Origin: Euprymna scolopes
Taxonomy: Eukaryota > Mollusca > Cephalopoda > Sepiida > Sepiolidae
Direction: 5' to 3'
DNA length: 26,635 nucleotides
Assembly: GCA_024364805.1 (NCBI GenBank)
Contig: CM044491.1
Location: 103,240,068 to 103,266,702 of the forward strand
Part shown: piece by piece, positions 1 to 8,450 of the stretch
How positions within the stretch are numbered: position 1 is the first letter of the stretch
Layout of the letters: each line of letters starts with the position of its first letter
Notes under the pieces: model-generated
The model's input: the letters and a program-made list of their open reading frames with translations, nothing else
The model's database searches: none
Told to the model about the DNA's origin: nothing
Translations under genes and position numbers: made by a program

Positions 1-37
1 TATATATATATATATATATGTGCGTGTGTGTGTGTGT
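1..37. repeat. TA/TG microsatellite
   Basis: A run of TA dinucleotides passes into GT dinucleotides. It is cut by the window edge, so its full length is unknown. Confidence 0.95.
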
Positions 38-756
38 TTACATATACTCGCTTAAACTTGTCATATGTTTGCATACGTGGAATACGTTTTACTGGATCGC
101 CGAAATAATTTTCGTCGTTAAATAAAAGATGAGATGAATTTTCTCAGATTTTTTCTCTCCTTTATTTTGCCACATTTCTTTTCGTGTGCAAAAGAAAGTA
201 CCCTGATTTGCGTCGGATCAAGTGTCGCGCAACGAGACTAAAAGGAAGGGAAATAATGATGCTCGTTGGATGCGAAGAGAAAGTACCTTAGAAGCTTAAA
301 AAGAATTTTTACAATGACAAGGGCCGGAAGTAGGTATATAAAAGAGCCGATTGGATTGTGGGGTTTTCGAGTGTGATGGAATTCTGTTATGCAGCGGGTG
401 TTTCATCGGAAACAAGGAACATTAATGGATTCCTTTGTTCGTTCTATCGTTATTGCTATAATAATCTTATTTCCAACGTCTCGAAAATTCTTCAGAGTGT
501 TTATTGGTTAATTTCAACTAATCTCTTCATGAAATGCTTCGTTATGCATTATATGCTTTGTTATTTTCATTGCAAATCTGATATACGATAGCTAAGGCAA
601 TTTTATAATTGGACAACTTTATTCAAGGAGACGCCACGATGGAGTTCAGAAATGTGATTTGTTCTCTCTTTAAAGGAAAACGTTCCTTTCATTAAAAAGA
701 TATTACAGACGCTTCTGAGATTCTGCCCTCGTTAAATGCCTTAATATGTGCTCTTG
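38..756. other. No recognised gene
   Basis: Ordinary mixed-composition DNA. A TATA-like string, TATATAAAAG, lies near 333-342, upstream of a 77-codon open frame (358-591). The predicted peptide is Cys/Tyr/Phe-rich with no motif I know, so I do not call a gene or a promoter here. Confidence 0.5.
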
Positions 757-852
757 TTTTCTATTACTATTGATAGATTTTGTATCTGTTTTCTATTACT
801 ATTGATAGATTTTGTATCTGTTTTCTATTACTATTGATAGATTTTGTATCTG
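757..852. repeat. Perfect 32-bp minisatellite, three units
   Basis: Three back-to-back copies of a 32 bp unit begin at 757, 789 and 821. The unit opens TTTTCTATTACTATTG and closes GTATCTG. I see no difference between the three units, which points to a recent tandem duplication or ongoing homogenisation. There is no coding signal. Confidence 0.95.
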
Positions 853-1061
853 TCTGTGTGAAGTCGAAAGTAAACTATTAAGTTAAGTTAAGTTCTAATT
901 TTATCATTTTAGATCGCTTAGCAGTAATTTTTACTAGTTAAAAACCGAATCGAATTTATTGCACAAGTACGAATTTCTTATATATCAAGTTTTAAATCTA
1001 TGGATTAAAAATTGATTGTAGTTTGATAGAGTCCGTTATTCACACAGATAGACAAAGTCAC
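853..1061. other. AT-rich spacer, nothing recognised
   Basis: Short AT-rich spacer between the minisatellite and a TA array. No open frame or repeat beyond a few GTTAA tandem steps near 879-895. Confidence 0.5.
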
Positions 1062-1120
1062 TTATATATATATATATATATATATCTATCTATATATCTA
1101 TATATATATATATATATATA
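1062..1120. repeat. TA microsatellite with TATC interruptions
   Basis: About 59 bp of TA dinucleotides broken by TATC steps. It abuts the interspersed repeat that begins near 1126. Confidence 0.93.
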
Positions 1121-1125
1121 CAATC

Positions 1126-1610
1126 AGGCACCAGGCGTTGCCAGATCGTAAAATACGTATAAATATTTTATATTTTTATTCATACAGATTTCTTATAGAG
1201 TAAGTTTTACATTGATTCAATATATAGTAATTATTTCAAATACTTTATTAATAGTACTTGCGTAAAATAAGTTAGAATAGAAACAAGAGTTTTAGTCGTT
1301 ACTTATTTTCCAGCGTCGTTACCGTCTGGACAACGGACAAATGCATGAACGGTTAGAAATTAAGCGATTTTTAGATATGAATATTTAATTTTATGCATAT
1401 GCAACATTTTCAGCATGTCTAATGTTTTATTTGACTTACTCTGTCAAGGTCAACTTTTTTGTTTTCAATTTTGACCCCTTAGTGGCAAATGTTGCCGGCT
1501 AAATACCAAACCAAAAGTGTGCCACAGGGGCAAATGGCCTAAATATCAAATTTCAACTCTGTAAACCAAATATTTAGAAACGAGTTTGGTAAAGGCACAC
1601 AACAATTTCA

Positions 1611-1613
<3 letters not shown>
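1126..1613. repeat. Interspersed repeat with GGCGTTGCC motif
   Basis: This stretch sits between two TA arrays. It starts with CACCAGGCGTTGCCAG, and its first 90 or so bases resemble 13129-13215 (GACCCGACGTTGCCCGGG, then AATATTT and TTTTTATT...CATA). It is therefore probably a member of a dispersed non-coding family. There are no convincing terminal repeats and no protein. The family is unidentified; only the shared start is directly supported, and the right boundary is inferred from the flanking TA array. Confidence 0.45.
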
Positions 1614-1671
<58 letters not shown>

Positions 1672-1714
1672 ATGTGTGTATGTGTGTGTTTGTTTATGTG
1701 TGTGTTTGTTTATG
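1614..1714. repeat. TA then TG microsatellite
   Basis: About 46 bp of TA repeats followed by TG-rich steps with TATG and TTTG variants. A Cys/Val-rich open frame starting at 1662 is only a translation of this array. Confidence 0.95.
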
Positions 1715-2853
1715 TTACATTAAAATACTTAACATAATACATCTAATTCCTGTGACGCTAATTCTGGCATCCGCGAATAAAAATTGTTTATGGTTCTCCT
1801 GGAACATTGTGAAAACGTTCTCCCGACGTCTAACTTACTTTATCCGCTCGTTCGACCTTTTGAAATTCTCTCCTTTGCTCCAGCTGTTTGTGTTATGTTG
1901 CTGGCTGATTTGGTGATGATTTGACGACGAATTTAAAACTTCCTGATATACGTAGAATATATTTTATTATTTTTAATTTTAATACAAGAATGTCCATAAA
2001 TTAAAAAAAAAAAAATCTAGCAAAGCAGAAGATGTTTTTGAAATAAAAAATAAAATGCTGCCTAAATACACACAGTTTCAGGGTAATATAATATCTAGCA
2101 GTGACCAATTCAACGATGAATATAGTGCTAATTGTTATTTTGTTATGAGGTTGCCGTTTCAGCTATTACATCCTAAATTTGAGATATGTTTTCCATGATA
2201 CCATTATCTCAGGTATTACCCCCTAACTTTTTCTTATGTTATTCTTCCATTCTCTCTGGCGTTAATTTCTTTTTCTTTGGGAAAGGTAGTGTAGTATTTA
2301 TCCTATGTTTATTAGAACATTCTCTCAGACGCTATAATCATGTTTCATGATACCTCCCATTCAGGCTAGCTAGATTATGGCCGTAACTTTTAAGATTAAT
2401 AGAACTCGTATAATATTTGTTGCCTACTTATTTTCACATTGAATACATTATAGGATTAGACGGAGGACAAAGAAAACTATTCGTGATGTGATGAGAGAAA
2501 TAAGTTTAGCAATAAAAGTCATAAGTATTAAGGAACGCAGATCTAAGTATGACATGCATAAAAAAAACGGCATAAATAAAGAAAACAGAAAACGATAATG
2601 AAAGGAAAACAAGTAGTAAGGGAGGAACAGAAGAAAACATGTACAATGCACCAACGTTGACCACAAGGGTCACAAATTGTCTGATATTATCAAGATTAAT
2701 ATTTTGAATGTAATATAATATATACACGTCAATTCCGTTATCATATCACTAAACTAAGAAGTATGATGCAATACATCTCTCCCATAAACATAATATGAAA
2801 ACTAGCTTGTATTATTTAAATAGTTCGAACTATTGTTCTTATCTTTCATATAA
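1715..2853. other. AT-rich stretch, no gene seen
   Basis: No coding region, RNA gene or clear repeat recognised. Two overlapping minus-strand open frames around 2448-2727 encode Phe/Leu-rich peptides typical of chance translation of AT-rich DNA. Confidence 0.5.
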
Positions 2854-2898
2854 TTCTCTCTCTCTCTCTTTCTCAAACACACACACACACACACACAT
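2854..2898. repeat. CT then CA microsatellite at SINE 3' end
   Basis: CT dinucleotides followed by CA dinucleotides directly abut the 3' end of the minus-strand SINE copy at 2899. On the SINE strand the tail reads as TG then AG repeats. A simple-sequence tail at the 3' end is common for SINEs, so the array may have grown from the element's own tail. Confidence 0.9.
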
Positions 2899-3180
2899 AG
2901 GCTCCTTCCATCTTTAACAGACTATGGATACCCACGTAGGGTTGCCTGCGCGGGAAATTTTTGTGGCAGGAGGTGCGCAATTCCCAACCAAACCTCTCCT
3001 GAGTCGACATTGTTAAATACCAGTGGCAAGTGAAGTACATGACGACTGAAAACAAATGCCGAGATAAGCGGAGAGCACATACAGCACCTAGAATTCCCAA
3101 ATGGTAATCCATCTGGTACTAACCAGGCTCAACGTTGTTTCGGTGATCTGACGAGAACCGGTGTGTCAACGCGATTATGC
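2899..3180 (-). mobile_element. SINE copy 1, 5S rRNA-derived head
   Basis: On the minus strand the head (about 3165 down to 3079) reads like 5S rRNA: GGTTCTCGTCAGATCACCGA, then CAACGTTGAGCCTGGTTAG, then TTTGGGAATTCTAGGTGCTG. This covers the internal pol III control region of 5S genes, but the GTTAAG of the A box is largely deleted, so this copy is probably not transcribable. The body matches SINE copy 2 (15152-15440), with shared blocks such as CTTGCCACTGG and ATTGCGCA. The head borders a CA/TA array and the tail borders a CA array. The 5S resemblance and the sharing between copies are seen directly; naming it a SINE3-type element is inference. Confidence 0.8.
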
Positions 3181-3275
3181 CACACACACACAAACGCACA
3201 CACACACATACACACACATACACAAACACACACACACATATATATACATATATATATATATACATTTACGTATGC

Positions 3276-3308
<33 letters not shown>
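3181..3308. repeat. CA then TA compound microsatellite
   Basis: CA repeats with several variant steps run into TA repeats with one TTTACGTATGCATG interruption. Open frames on both strands here (about 3129-3392) are translations of the array. Confidence 0.95.
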
Positions 3309-3312
<4 letters not shown>

Positions 3313-3819
3313 AAAACGTATGAAAATAAACATTGAGTCCAAAAATTTGAATTCATAAAAAATTCAAGCAATTTACTTAAACGATCAGTCACATATGAAA
3401 TACTGAGTATAGTTATTTCTTTTTTTTTAAATTTTTATTCTTCCGTCCTATATGCTTCCAAATTATACTGTTAAATTATTAGGATTTTATATGCAATAAT
3501 TATTAAGTAAGTTAATAAACATATAAAACACTAAAACGAGAGCAAGGTAAAAATACTATTGAAGTACGAACGAAAACGTTGTTTGTCCAAACAAACTAAC
3601 ATGAAGATTTTAGAATAAGTGTTTTTTTCTGAAGAATTTCTTTTCTTAACTAGTCACCGCCTCTAAAAGTTTCAGAGTCACTAGGAGTCATTGGTTTATA
3701 GCAATGGAACAGTCATTACGTTTTCAAGTAAAACCACTACCGTTCAATTGAAAAACAAAGATATATTAAAGGGAAATGATACTTCCATAGCAATATTTAT
3801 TTTGTAATCAGGTAGACAT
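3309..3819. other. AT-rich stretch, no gene seen
   Basis: Nothing recognised apart from a T-run near 3420. The right end (from about 3820) passes into the coding-like segment described next. Confidence 0.5.
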
Positions 3820-4184
3820 TCCGCCATGAAATGAGAGACGTGGACATAAAAGAAAGTATCAGAACGTACTTAAGGTAGGTAACAGTATAAACTGTAGGAA
3901 AAAAAACGATCTGAAATGTCTAAGATTCATAGGAGCGCTAAACGGATTCGATCGGGTCGCGAAAATACACGACTTTGACTACGAAGATGGTAAAATTTCT
4001 ACACGAGAGGACGATGATAAATTGATCACCAACATCGAGATGACGGTGGCCGGTTAGTTAACGATACAGAATGGCAAGCTGGGTGTGGCAAATTTTAATC
4101 CGGTTTCTTCCACAGAAATATTTGCACTTAGAGATGTTGGTAACCTTCACGTTGTCCAACTCATAAGTACCAAATGTCTTTCTA
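3820..4184 (+). pseudogene. Coding-like stretch of unknown identity
   Basis: The composition is richer in GC and in acidic and polar codons than the surroundings. One frame reads FRHEMRDVDIKESIRTYL (3823-3873) and ends at AAG/GTAGGT, which resembles a splice donor. A second frame (3896-4183) reads blocks such as LRFIGALNGFDRVAKIHDFD, then TIQNGKLGVANFNPVSS, with one break. It stops at the TA target site of the mariner that begins at 4185. I do not recognise the protein. It could be a decayed exon or retrocopy of a host gene, part of another unknown element, or chance. The frame shift between the two pieces, with only about 23 bp between them, argues against two functional exons. Confidence 0.3.
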
Positions 4185-4214
4185 TTAAGCTGAGAAGAAA
4201 GTTCTTGCGGAATT
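4185..4214 (+). repeat. Mariner left terminal inverted repeat
   Basis: Follows a TA at 4183-4184. It shares the exact core AAGAAAGTTCT and the GCGG that follows with the right-end repeat at 8275-8304. Confidence 0.85.
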
Positions 4215-4373
4215 GTTAATTTTGATTTCAAATGATGTATTTTCAAATGAGTTTTCATAATAATTCCTTTACTTTATATATTATTTAAAAGATCATCTTT
4301 CGCTCTTTCTAATCGTTTAAATTACAATCGTTTTTAAAGAATTACGTCTACTTTTCAGAACGTTGAATACAAG

Positions 4374-4818
4374 ATGGAAGAAAGCACATTCGCACAATTT
4401 TCTCATTTCAAAATCAAGCTAGGCAGAAAAGCAGCTGAAACGGCTCATGGTATCAACGAAGCGTTTGCCCAGACACCACTGATGCACGCACAGCACAATG
4501 GTGGTTTAAAAAATTTAGTGGCGGCGACGAGAGTCTTGAAAATGATGAGCGATATGGTCGGCTATCAAATGTTGACAACTATCAATTTAGAGTCTTAGCC
4601 AAAGTCCATTTACATACAACTGTTCGAGAATTGATTCTGAATTAGAGGATCTATACGACGATTTCCAACCAGTTGAGATAGACTGGAAAGACAAAAAAAT
4701 ACTTGATAAATGTGTGCCTTACGAACTGCTCGACAACTAAATGAAACGCCGTTATGAATGTCATCTTCCCTTCTTTTACGCAACAAGTACAACCCGTTTC
4801 TCGACCCGGTTGTGAGTT
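4374..4818 (+). pseudogene. Mariner transposase, N-terminal half
   Basis: This is the DNA-binding half of a mariner transposase. The start ATG at 4374 opens a frame reading FKIKLGRKAAETAHGINEAF, a close match to the first helix-turn-helix of Hsmar1/SETMAR-type transposases. The homology then moves to other frames: ARTAQWWFKKFSGGDESLEN near 4485-4545, the start of the second helix-turn-helix with TTVREL near 4615, then KKILDKCVPYELLDN with a stop, MKRRYE, and NPFLDPVV up to 4818. So there are at least two frameshifts and one in-frame stop (TAA near 4738). It ends exactly where the A-tail of the inserted LINE begins. The catalytic domain continues at 7699. Confidence 0.88.
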
Positions 4819-4955
4819 TTTTTTTAATTTTTTACAAAGGCATCACCTCATTATCAAGGCCCAGAGGCCACTCAAGGATAAGGGTTAAAGAGTGTACAGT
4901 AGAAATTGGTCAATATAGTAATCATTAGTAATGAAAATTTGGTAAATTTAATAAC
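4819..4955 (-). other. LINE 3' UTR and A-rich tail
   Basis: Non-coding segment after the RT stop codon, ending on the minus strand in TGTAAAAAATTAAAAAAAAA. The same UTR, ending TGTAAAAAAA, is found at 24761 and 25389, so TGTAA plus an A-run is the family's 3' terminus. Confidence 0.82.
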
Positions 4956-6560
4956 TTATATGGAACGGCTCATCAAGAACTTATTTACTTTAGACTTGAA
5001 CACAACCATATTGTAGTCAGCCGGAAAGCAGGAAAACGGAAGACAATTCCACAGGCGTGCAGGTCTAAGAAAGAAGCTTTGTTCATGGAATCTACGTTTA
5101 GGTTTAGGCACAGATAAAGAGTGGGGGAAATTATTGATAGTGTTTCCAGCTAGACGAGTGTTTCTTGTGAAAGTTTGGCGAGGGGGGACCATAGATTGAA
5201 GCTCAGTTGAACACTTTCCATGAAAATAACGATACATCAGAGACAAACTCGCAACATATCTTCTGTGAGATAGAGGTTGCAAGGAGGAGAAAAGGACATC
5301 TCCTACGAGGCTACGAAGTCTATTTTGAACTCTATCAAGGCAGGACAAGTCCTTTCTAGCAGCTCCTGCCCAGATGTGGCAACAGTATTCCATCCTAGAA
5401 CGTACCTGGCTCTTATATAGGTAGAGAATAGCATCAGCAGTGAGATATCTACTGGATCGATAGAAAGATCCCACCATTTTTCCAGCGGCCTTGGCAACAG
5501 ATTTGATATACGTGTTCCATTTAAGATCAGGAGTAATGGTCAAGCCCAGAAGCTTGTCAAAACTTGAGGCCTCCTGAAGACGAGAGCCATTCATTTCAAT
5601 TGATGACAAATGTGAATTAGAATGTTGATGATGTAAAGAGAGAAGCTTGGTTTTAGATGCATTAAAAGTAACCAGCCACTCCTTTCCCCATTGTACTACG
5701 TGCTCAAGATCAGAGGAGAGAGAATTGGAGAGAACTTGGTCGTTTACTGTCTTAGATGTGCTACCATAAATGGTAGTGTCGTCAGCATAAATGTCTACAA
5801 ATGATGTAAGGATATGATTTGGAAGATCATTAATGTAGATCAGGAAAAGAGTTGGGCCCAGGATGGATCCCTGAGGGACACCGGCATTAATACTGTGAGC
5901 TTCTGATTTTTGCCCCTCAACTACTACTCTTATGAACCTATCAGAAAGAAATGATTTAATAATTGAGAAGACTTTTCCAGCTATACCATAGCTAGCGATC
6001 TTATGAAGTAAACCTTTATGCCATACCCTATCAAAGGCTTTAGATATGTCAAGAGCAATTGCCCTAGAAAGATTGCCACCGTCGAGAAATTTGCTAATCC
6101 TATGCGAAATAACTGTAAGCACATCTGCTGTAGATCTAGCAGAACGGAAACCATATTGAGTGTCACTAAGAAGGTTATTTTTGTTGAGATGTTTGATTAC
6201 TTCTGTATTTAACACATATTCTAGCAACTTACTCATGACGCACAGGAGACTTATTGGCCTGTACTGAGAGGGGGATGAGCGATCATCTGAATTCTTAAAT
6301 ACAGGGCATACTGATGAGATTTTCCAGGGAGATGGGAAACTATTCTCCTTAAGACAACGTTTAAACAGTTTTGTAAGTATGGGCGCTAATTCAGGTTGAA
6401 GTTTTTTGAGTACTATAATTGGAATACCATCAGGGCCAGTTGCTTTACTCGAATCAAGGTTTTTGATTAGCTTCGCAACATCACGTACAGATATACGTAT
6501 ATCACATAGCGTGTTTTCTGATACAGGAGAAATATTGGGGGTTGGCGGTCTTGGTCGCAA
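4956..6560 (-). CDS. LINE reverse transcriptase, 534 codons open
   Basis: RNA-directed DNA polymerase of the LINE, which copies element RNA at a nicked target. Motifs in order, with residue numbers from the first open codon (a TTG at 6560): SKATGPDGIP (39-48); SPSQYRPISLL (96-106); the RT A motif ALDISKAFDRVW (169-180) with catalytic D171; GVPQGSILGP (227-236); IYADDTTIYG (257-266) with the catalytic DD pair; KLLGLTI further on; and a C-terminal domain with LDRVQNRLRSL and ARLWNCLP. There is no stop in 534 codons, so the RT is young or lightly damaged. The TTG is not a real start: in the family RT is the second half of one protein with the endonuclease, and here the two lie in different frames overlapping at 6467-6560. 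Position 7699 onward belongs to the mariner, not this gene. Confidence 0.93.
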   Translation of the reverse strand: MRPRPPTPNISPVSENTLCDIRISVRDVAKLIKNLDSSKATGPDGIPIIVLKKLQPELAPILTKLFKRCLKENSFPSPWKISSVCPVFKNSDDRSSPSQYRPISLLCVMSKLLEYVLNTEVIKHLNKNNLLSDTQYGFRSARSTADVLTVISHRISKFLDGGNLSRAIALDISKAFDRVWHKGLLHKIASYGIAGKVFSIIKSFLSDRFIRVVVEGQKSEAHSINAGVPQGSILGPTLFLIYINDLPNHILTSFVDIYADDTTIYGSTSKTVNDQVLSNSLSSDLEHVVQWGKEWLVTFNASKTKLLSLHHQHSNSHLSSIEMNGSRLQEASSFDKLLGLTITPDLKWNTYIKSVAKAAGKMVGSFYRSSRYLTADAILYLYKSQVRSRMEYCCHIWAGAARKDLSCLDRVQNRLRSLVGDVLFSSLQPLSHRRYVASLSLMYRYFHGKCSTELQSMVPPRQTFTRNTRLAGNTINNFPHSLSVPKPKRRFHEQSFFLRPARLWNCLPFSCFPADYNMVVFKSKVNKFLMSRSI

Positions 6561-7698
6561 AGGGTAGAGTTAGCTGCAAAGTTCTTGACAAAGAGTTTGG
6601 CTTTGTCTGATGCTGACGAGATTACCTCAGGTCCATTGATAATAGTTGGGATGGAGCACACGCTTCTGTTCAGGATTCTATTTGCTATTTGCCAAAACTG
6701 GTGGGAACCAAGCCGCTGCTCAGCTACTTTGGACTTAACAGATTGAGCATACAACACTCTTGCGTTCCTTATTACTTTCTTACAATGGTTGCTGGCAGTC
6801 CTGAAAACGGCTTTAGTTTCCATACATCTATTACGTTTGAAGCAGTGGAAAAAGTGATTTCTGTGCGCAATGGCAGCAGCACATTCTGGAGAGAACCATG
6901 GCTGGCTGTTAGGTTTTTGCTGCAACTTTTTAGAGGGAATGAAATGGTCAATACCTACAATTAACCATTCAGTTAGGTCTAATACTATAGAGGACACATC
7001 CTTTTTAAACATGGAATGCAGAGGTAGATCAGATATAAATGTACGGAAGCTATCCCAGTCAGCCTTAGTGTATCGATATATTGTACGATGAAGAGGTACG
7101 TCTGGGGACTTATTACATTTCATTTTTATCTTAATTGATACAACAGAGTGGTCGGAAGATCCAAGAGGCGACAGAACAGAAACTGAACATAGTTCAGGGC
7201 AAGTTGTGAGAAAAAGGTCTAGTAGGCTCGCATACTGGCCGTCATTATCGGGCACACGGGTAGGTTCCTGAACAATCTGAGTGAGGTCATAGGCAATGGA
7301 GAAATCATGACAGAACCTCCCCTCATCATCGGTCTTGTTTGAGTGGGTCAACCATTCAACGTTGTGAACATTGAAGTCTCCACATACGTGAATGTTAGCT
7401 GAAGGATAAGTAGAAAGGACTTGGTCAATTTTCTCAGATATGCTTTGAAAGATAGTAACTCCGCTGTTGTGGGGGCGATAGAGAGTAAATATAAATGCAG
7501 TAGTGTGAGCTAAAGCAACCCGGAAGCACATATAGGGTAAGTTAGGATCTTCTCTGGAGATGTCCCTCCCACATGGAAAGCTATCTTTAATATAGGCACA
7601 TATTCCATGCCCATGGCGATCTTGGGGGTCAGATTTAGAAGTTAAGTTAGAGTATGCGATGAATGGTGGATTAAGACCATCAGCGATACTCGTCTTAG
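6467..7698 (-). CDS. LINE endonuclease domain, N-truncated
   Basis: Apurinic/apyrimidinic-type endonuclease that nicks target DNA for LINE insertion, plus the linker toward RT. Visible motifs, numbered from the first open codon (GTG at 7723): HGHGICAYIKD (about 37-47), CGDFNVHNVEWL (114-125) with catalytic D and N, SLLDLFLTTCPE (166-177), and LGSSDHSVVSI (187-197) with the catalytic S-D-H. The upstream part with the metal-binding Asn and Glu of complete enzymes is absent. The open frame formally runs to 7723, but its first residues (about ELCRRLI) are antisense mariner sequence, so the true domain begins near 7698. Homology passes into the RT frame around 6530-6560, near a run of five C, by a single frameshift. 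The enzyme could not work as it stands. Confidence 0.9.
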
Positions 7699-8230
7699 TG
7701 ATTAGACGTCGACATAGCTCCACGACACTTCCCGAAGCAAGATTGCATCATGAAAGAAGATCATGCTGAGTGTTCGGTGGTCAACGCCTGGTCTCATCCA
7801 CTACCGTTTAATTTTTTAATACAGGCGAAACCATTACAGTCAACTATACAGTACAATCAACTAATGGATGAAATGCATCAGAAACTTCGACAACAACACC
7901 CAGCAATAGTCAACAGAAACGGCCCAATTCCATGACAATGCCCAACCGCACGTAGCTAAACCGACCCTGAAAAAGTTGAACGAATTAGGCTACGAAACTC
8001 TGTTTCATCCGCCATACTCCCCAGACCTCTCGCTTACCGACGGCGACTTTTTCAGGCATTTTGAAAACTTTCTACGTGAGAAAAGCTTCAAAAACCTAAG
8101 CAATATCAAAAACGCATTGAGCGACTCCATCGCCACCAGAACGCAAGATTTTAACGTTACTGGCATAAATATCCTTGTTTTGTGTTGGCGTACATGTGTT
8201 GATCATGATGCTGCTTATTTTGATCAGTGA
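7699..8230 (+). pseudogene. Mariner transposase, catalytic half
   Basis: Continuation of the transposase after the LINE. A block matching the WLDRDEAPRHFPK segment of mariners starts at 7699 (here the Trp codon is TGA). It is followed in other frames by KKIMLSVRWSTPGLIHY near 7755-7805, with stops, and then by an open run from HDNAQPHVAKPTLKKLNELG to the natural TGA at 8228-8230 after DAAYFDQ. The second and third catalytic aspartates are kept: HDNA and, 34 residues on, SLTD, giving the D34D spacing of mariners. The first catalytic Asp (TCDE motif) lies in the roughly 48 bp lost at the LINE junction. The Hsmar1-like identity rests on GYETLFHPPYSPDL and TGIN motifs that I know from SETMAR. Confidence 0.9.
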
Positions 8231-8274
8231 TATTTTTGTTTGGGCCGAAATATGTTCATATGAAATTAAAGTTA

Positions 8275-8304
8275 AAAACCGCTAGAACTTTCTTGTCAAC
8301 CTGA
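8275..8304 (-). repeat. Mariner right terminal inverted repeat
   Basis: Reverse complement starts TCAGGTTGACAAGAAAGTTC and is followed by the TA at 8305-8306. It pairs with 4185-4214. Confidence 0.85.
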
Positions 8305-8320
8305 TAGAAAAACAAATTAA

Positions 8321-8450
8321 CTAGAAAGACACGAATGTCAACAACTATCACCGGATTGCGTCGAAATCAATGAATCAGATGATGCGCAGCAGAACGGAAT
8401 ATCATTAACAACAGGATTTACGGAACGGGATTCATCTGATATCTCTTAAC
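8321..8450 (+). pseudogene. Short coding-like frame followed by AATAAA
   Basis: About 42 codons read HECQQLSPDCVEINESDD, then NGISLTTGFTERDSSDIS and a stop near 8448. The Ser/Asp/Glu-rich ending looks like a cytoplasmic C-terminal tail. An AATAAA lies about 55 bp beyond (near 8507), as expected for a last exon. If the mariner and one TA copy are discounted, this frame is in phase with the coding-like frame ending at 4184, with one break between them. That match has a one-in-three chance of being accidental. I do not recognise the protein. It could be the decayed end of a host gene or chance. Confidence 0.27.

Larger units (their letters stand above)
4819..7698 (-). mobile_element. 5'-truncated LINE with EN and RT, inside a mariner
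   Basis: A minus-strand non-LTR retrotransposon of about 2.88 kb. The 3' end is an A-rich tail (T-run at 4819-4838 on the plus strand), preceded by a short 3' UTR whose GGCCTC(T/C)GGGCCTTGATAA-type block recurs in the copies at 24761 and 25389. Reading from the 5' end it encodes the C-terminal two thirds of an apurinic-type endonuclease, a linker, reverse transcriptase and a C-terminal domain. All of ORF1 and the start of the endonuclease are missing, the usual result of incomplete target-primed reverse transcription. I place it broadly in the Jockey/CR1-like group by its endonuclease-RT order and C-terminal motifs; the clade is not certain. I see no clear target-site duplication; instead a short piece of the mariner target is missing. 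Confidence 0.9.
4185..8304 (+). mobile_element. Mariner (Hsmar1/cecropia-like) split by a LINE
   Basis: A plus-strand mariner flanked by TA at 4183-4184 and 8305-8306. The left terminal repeat starts TTAAGCTGAGAAGAAAGTTC and the right one, reverse complemented, starts TCAGGTTGACAAGAAAGTTC; 23 of the first 30 positions agree. Without the LINE (about 4819-7698) the element is about 1.24 kb, close to the 1.25-1.3 kb usual for mariners. The two transposase halves read like Hsmar1/SETMAR-type transposase in the right order and on the same strand. About 48 bp of transposase coding sequence is missing at the LINE junction. The element cannot be active: the gene is split and also carries stops and frameshifts. 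Confidence 0.9.

Noticed and set aside
358-591. 77-codon open frame downstream of a TATA-like string
   Set aside because: No recognisable motif, AT-rich composition and no polyadenylation or splice context. A TATA-like string is expected often in such DNA.
3129-3392. Open frames on both strands (Cys/Val, Thr/His, Ile/Tyr rich)
   Set aside because: Translations of the CA/TA array at 3181-3308.
6305-6355. CTGATGAG...GAAAC string resembling a hammerhead ribozyme core
   Set aside because: It falls inside the RT coding sequence, and the required helix between the two core parts does not form.
6018-7091. Plus-strand open frames of 61-91 codons across the LINE
   Set aside because: Antisense shadows of the endonuclease and RT frames.
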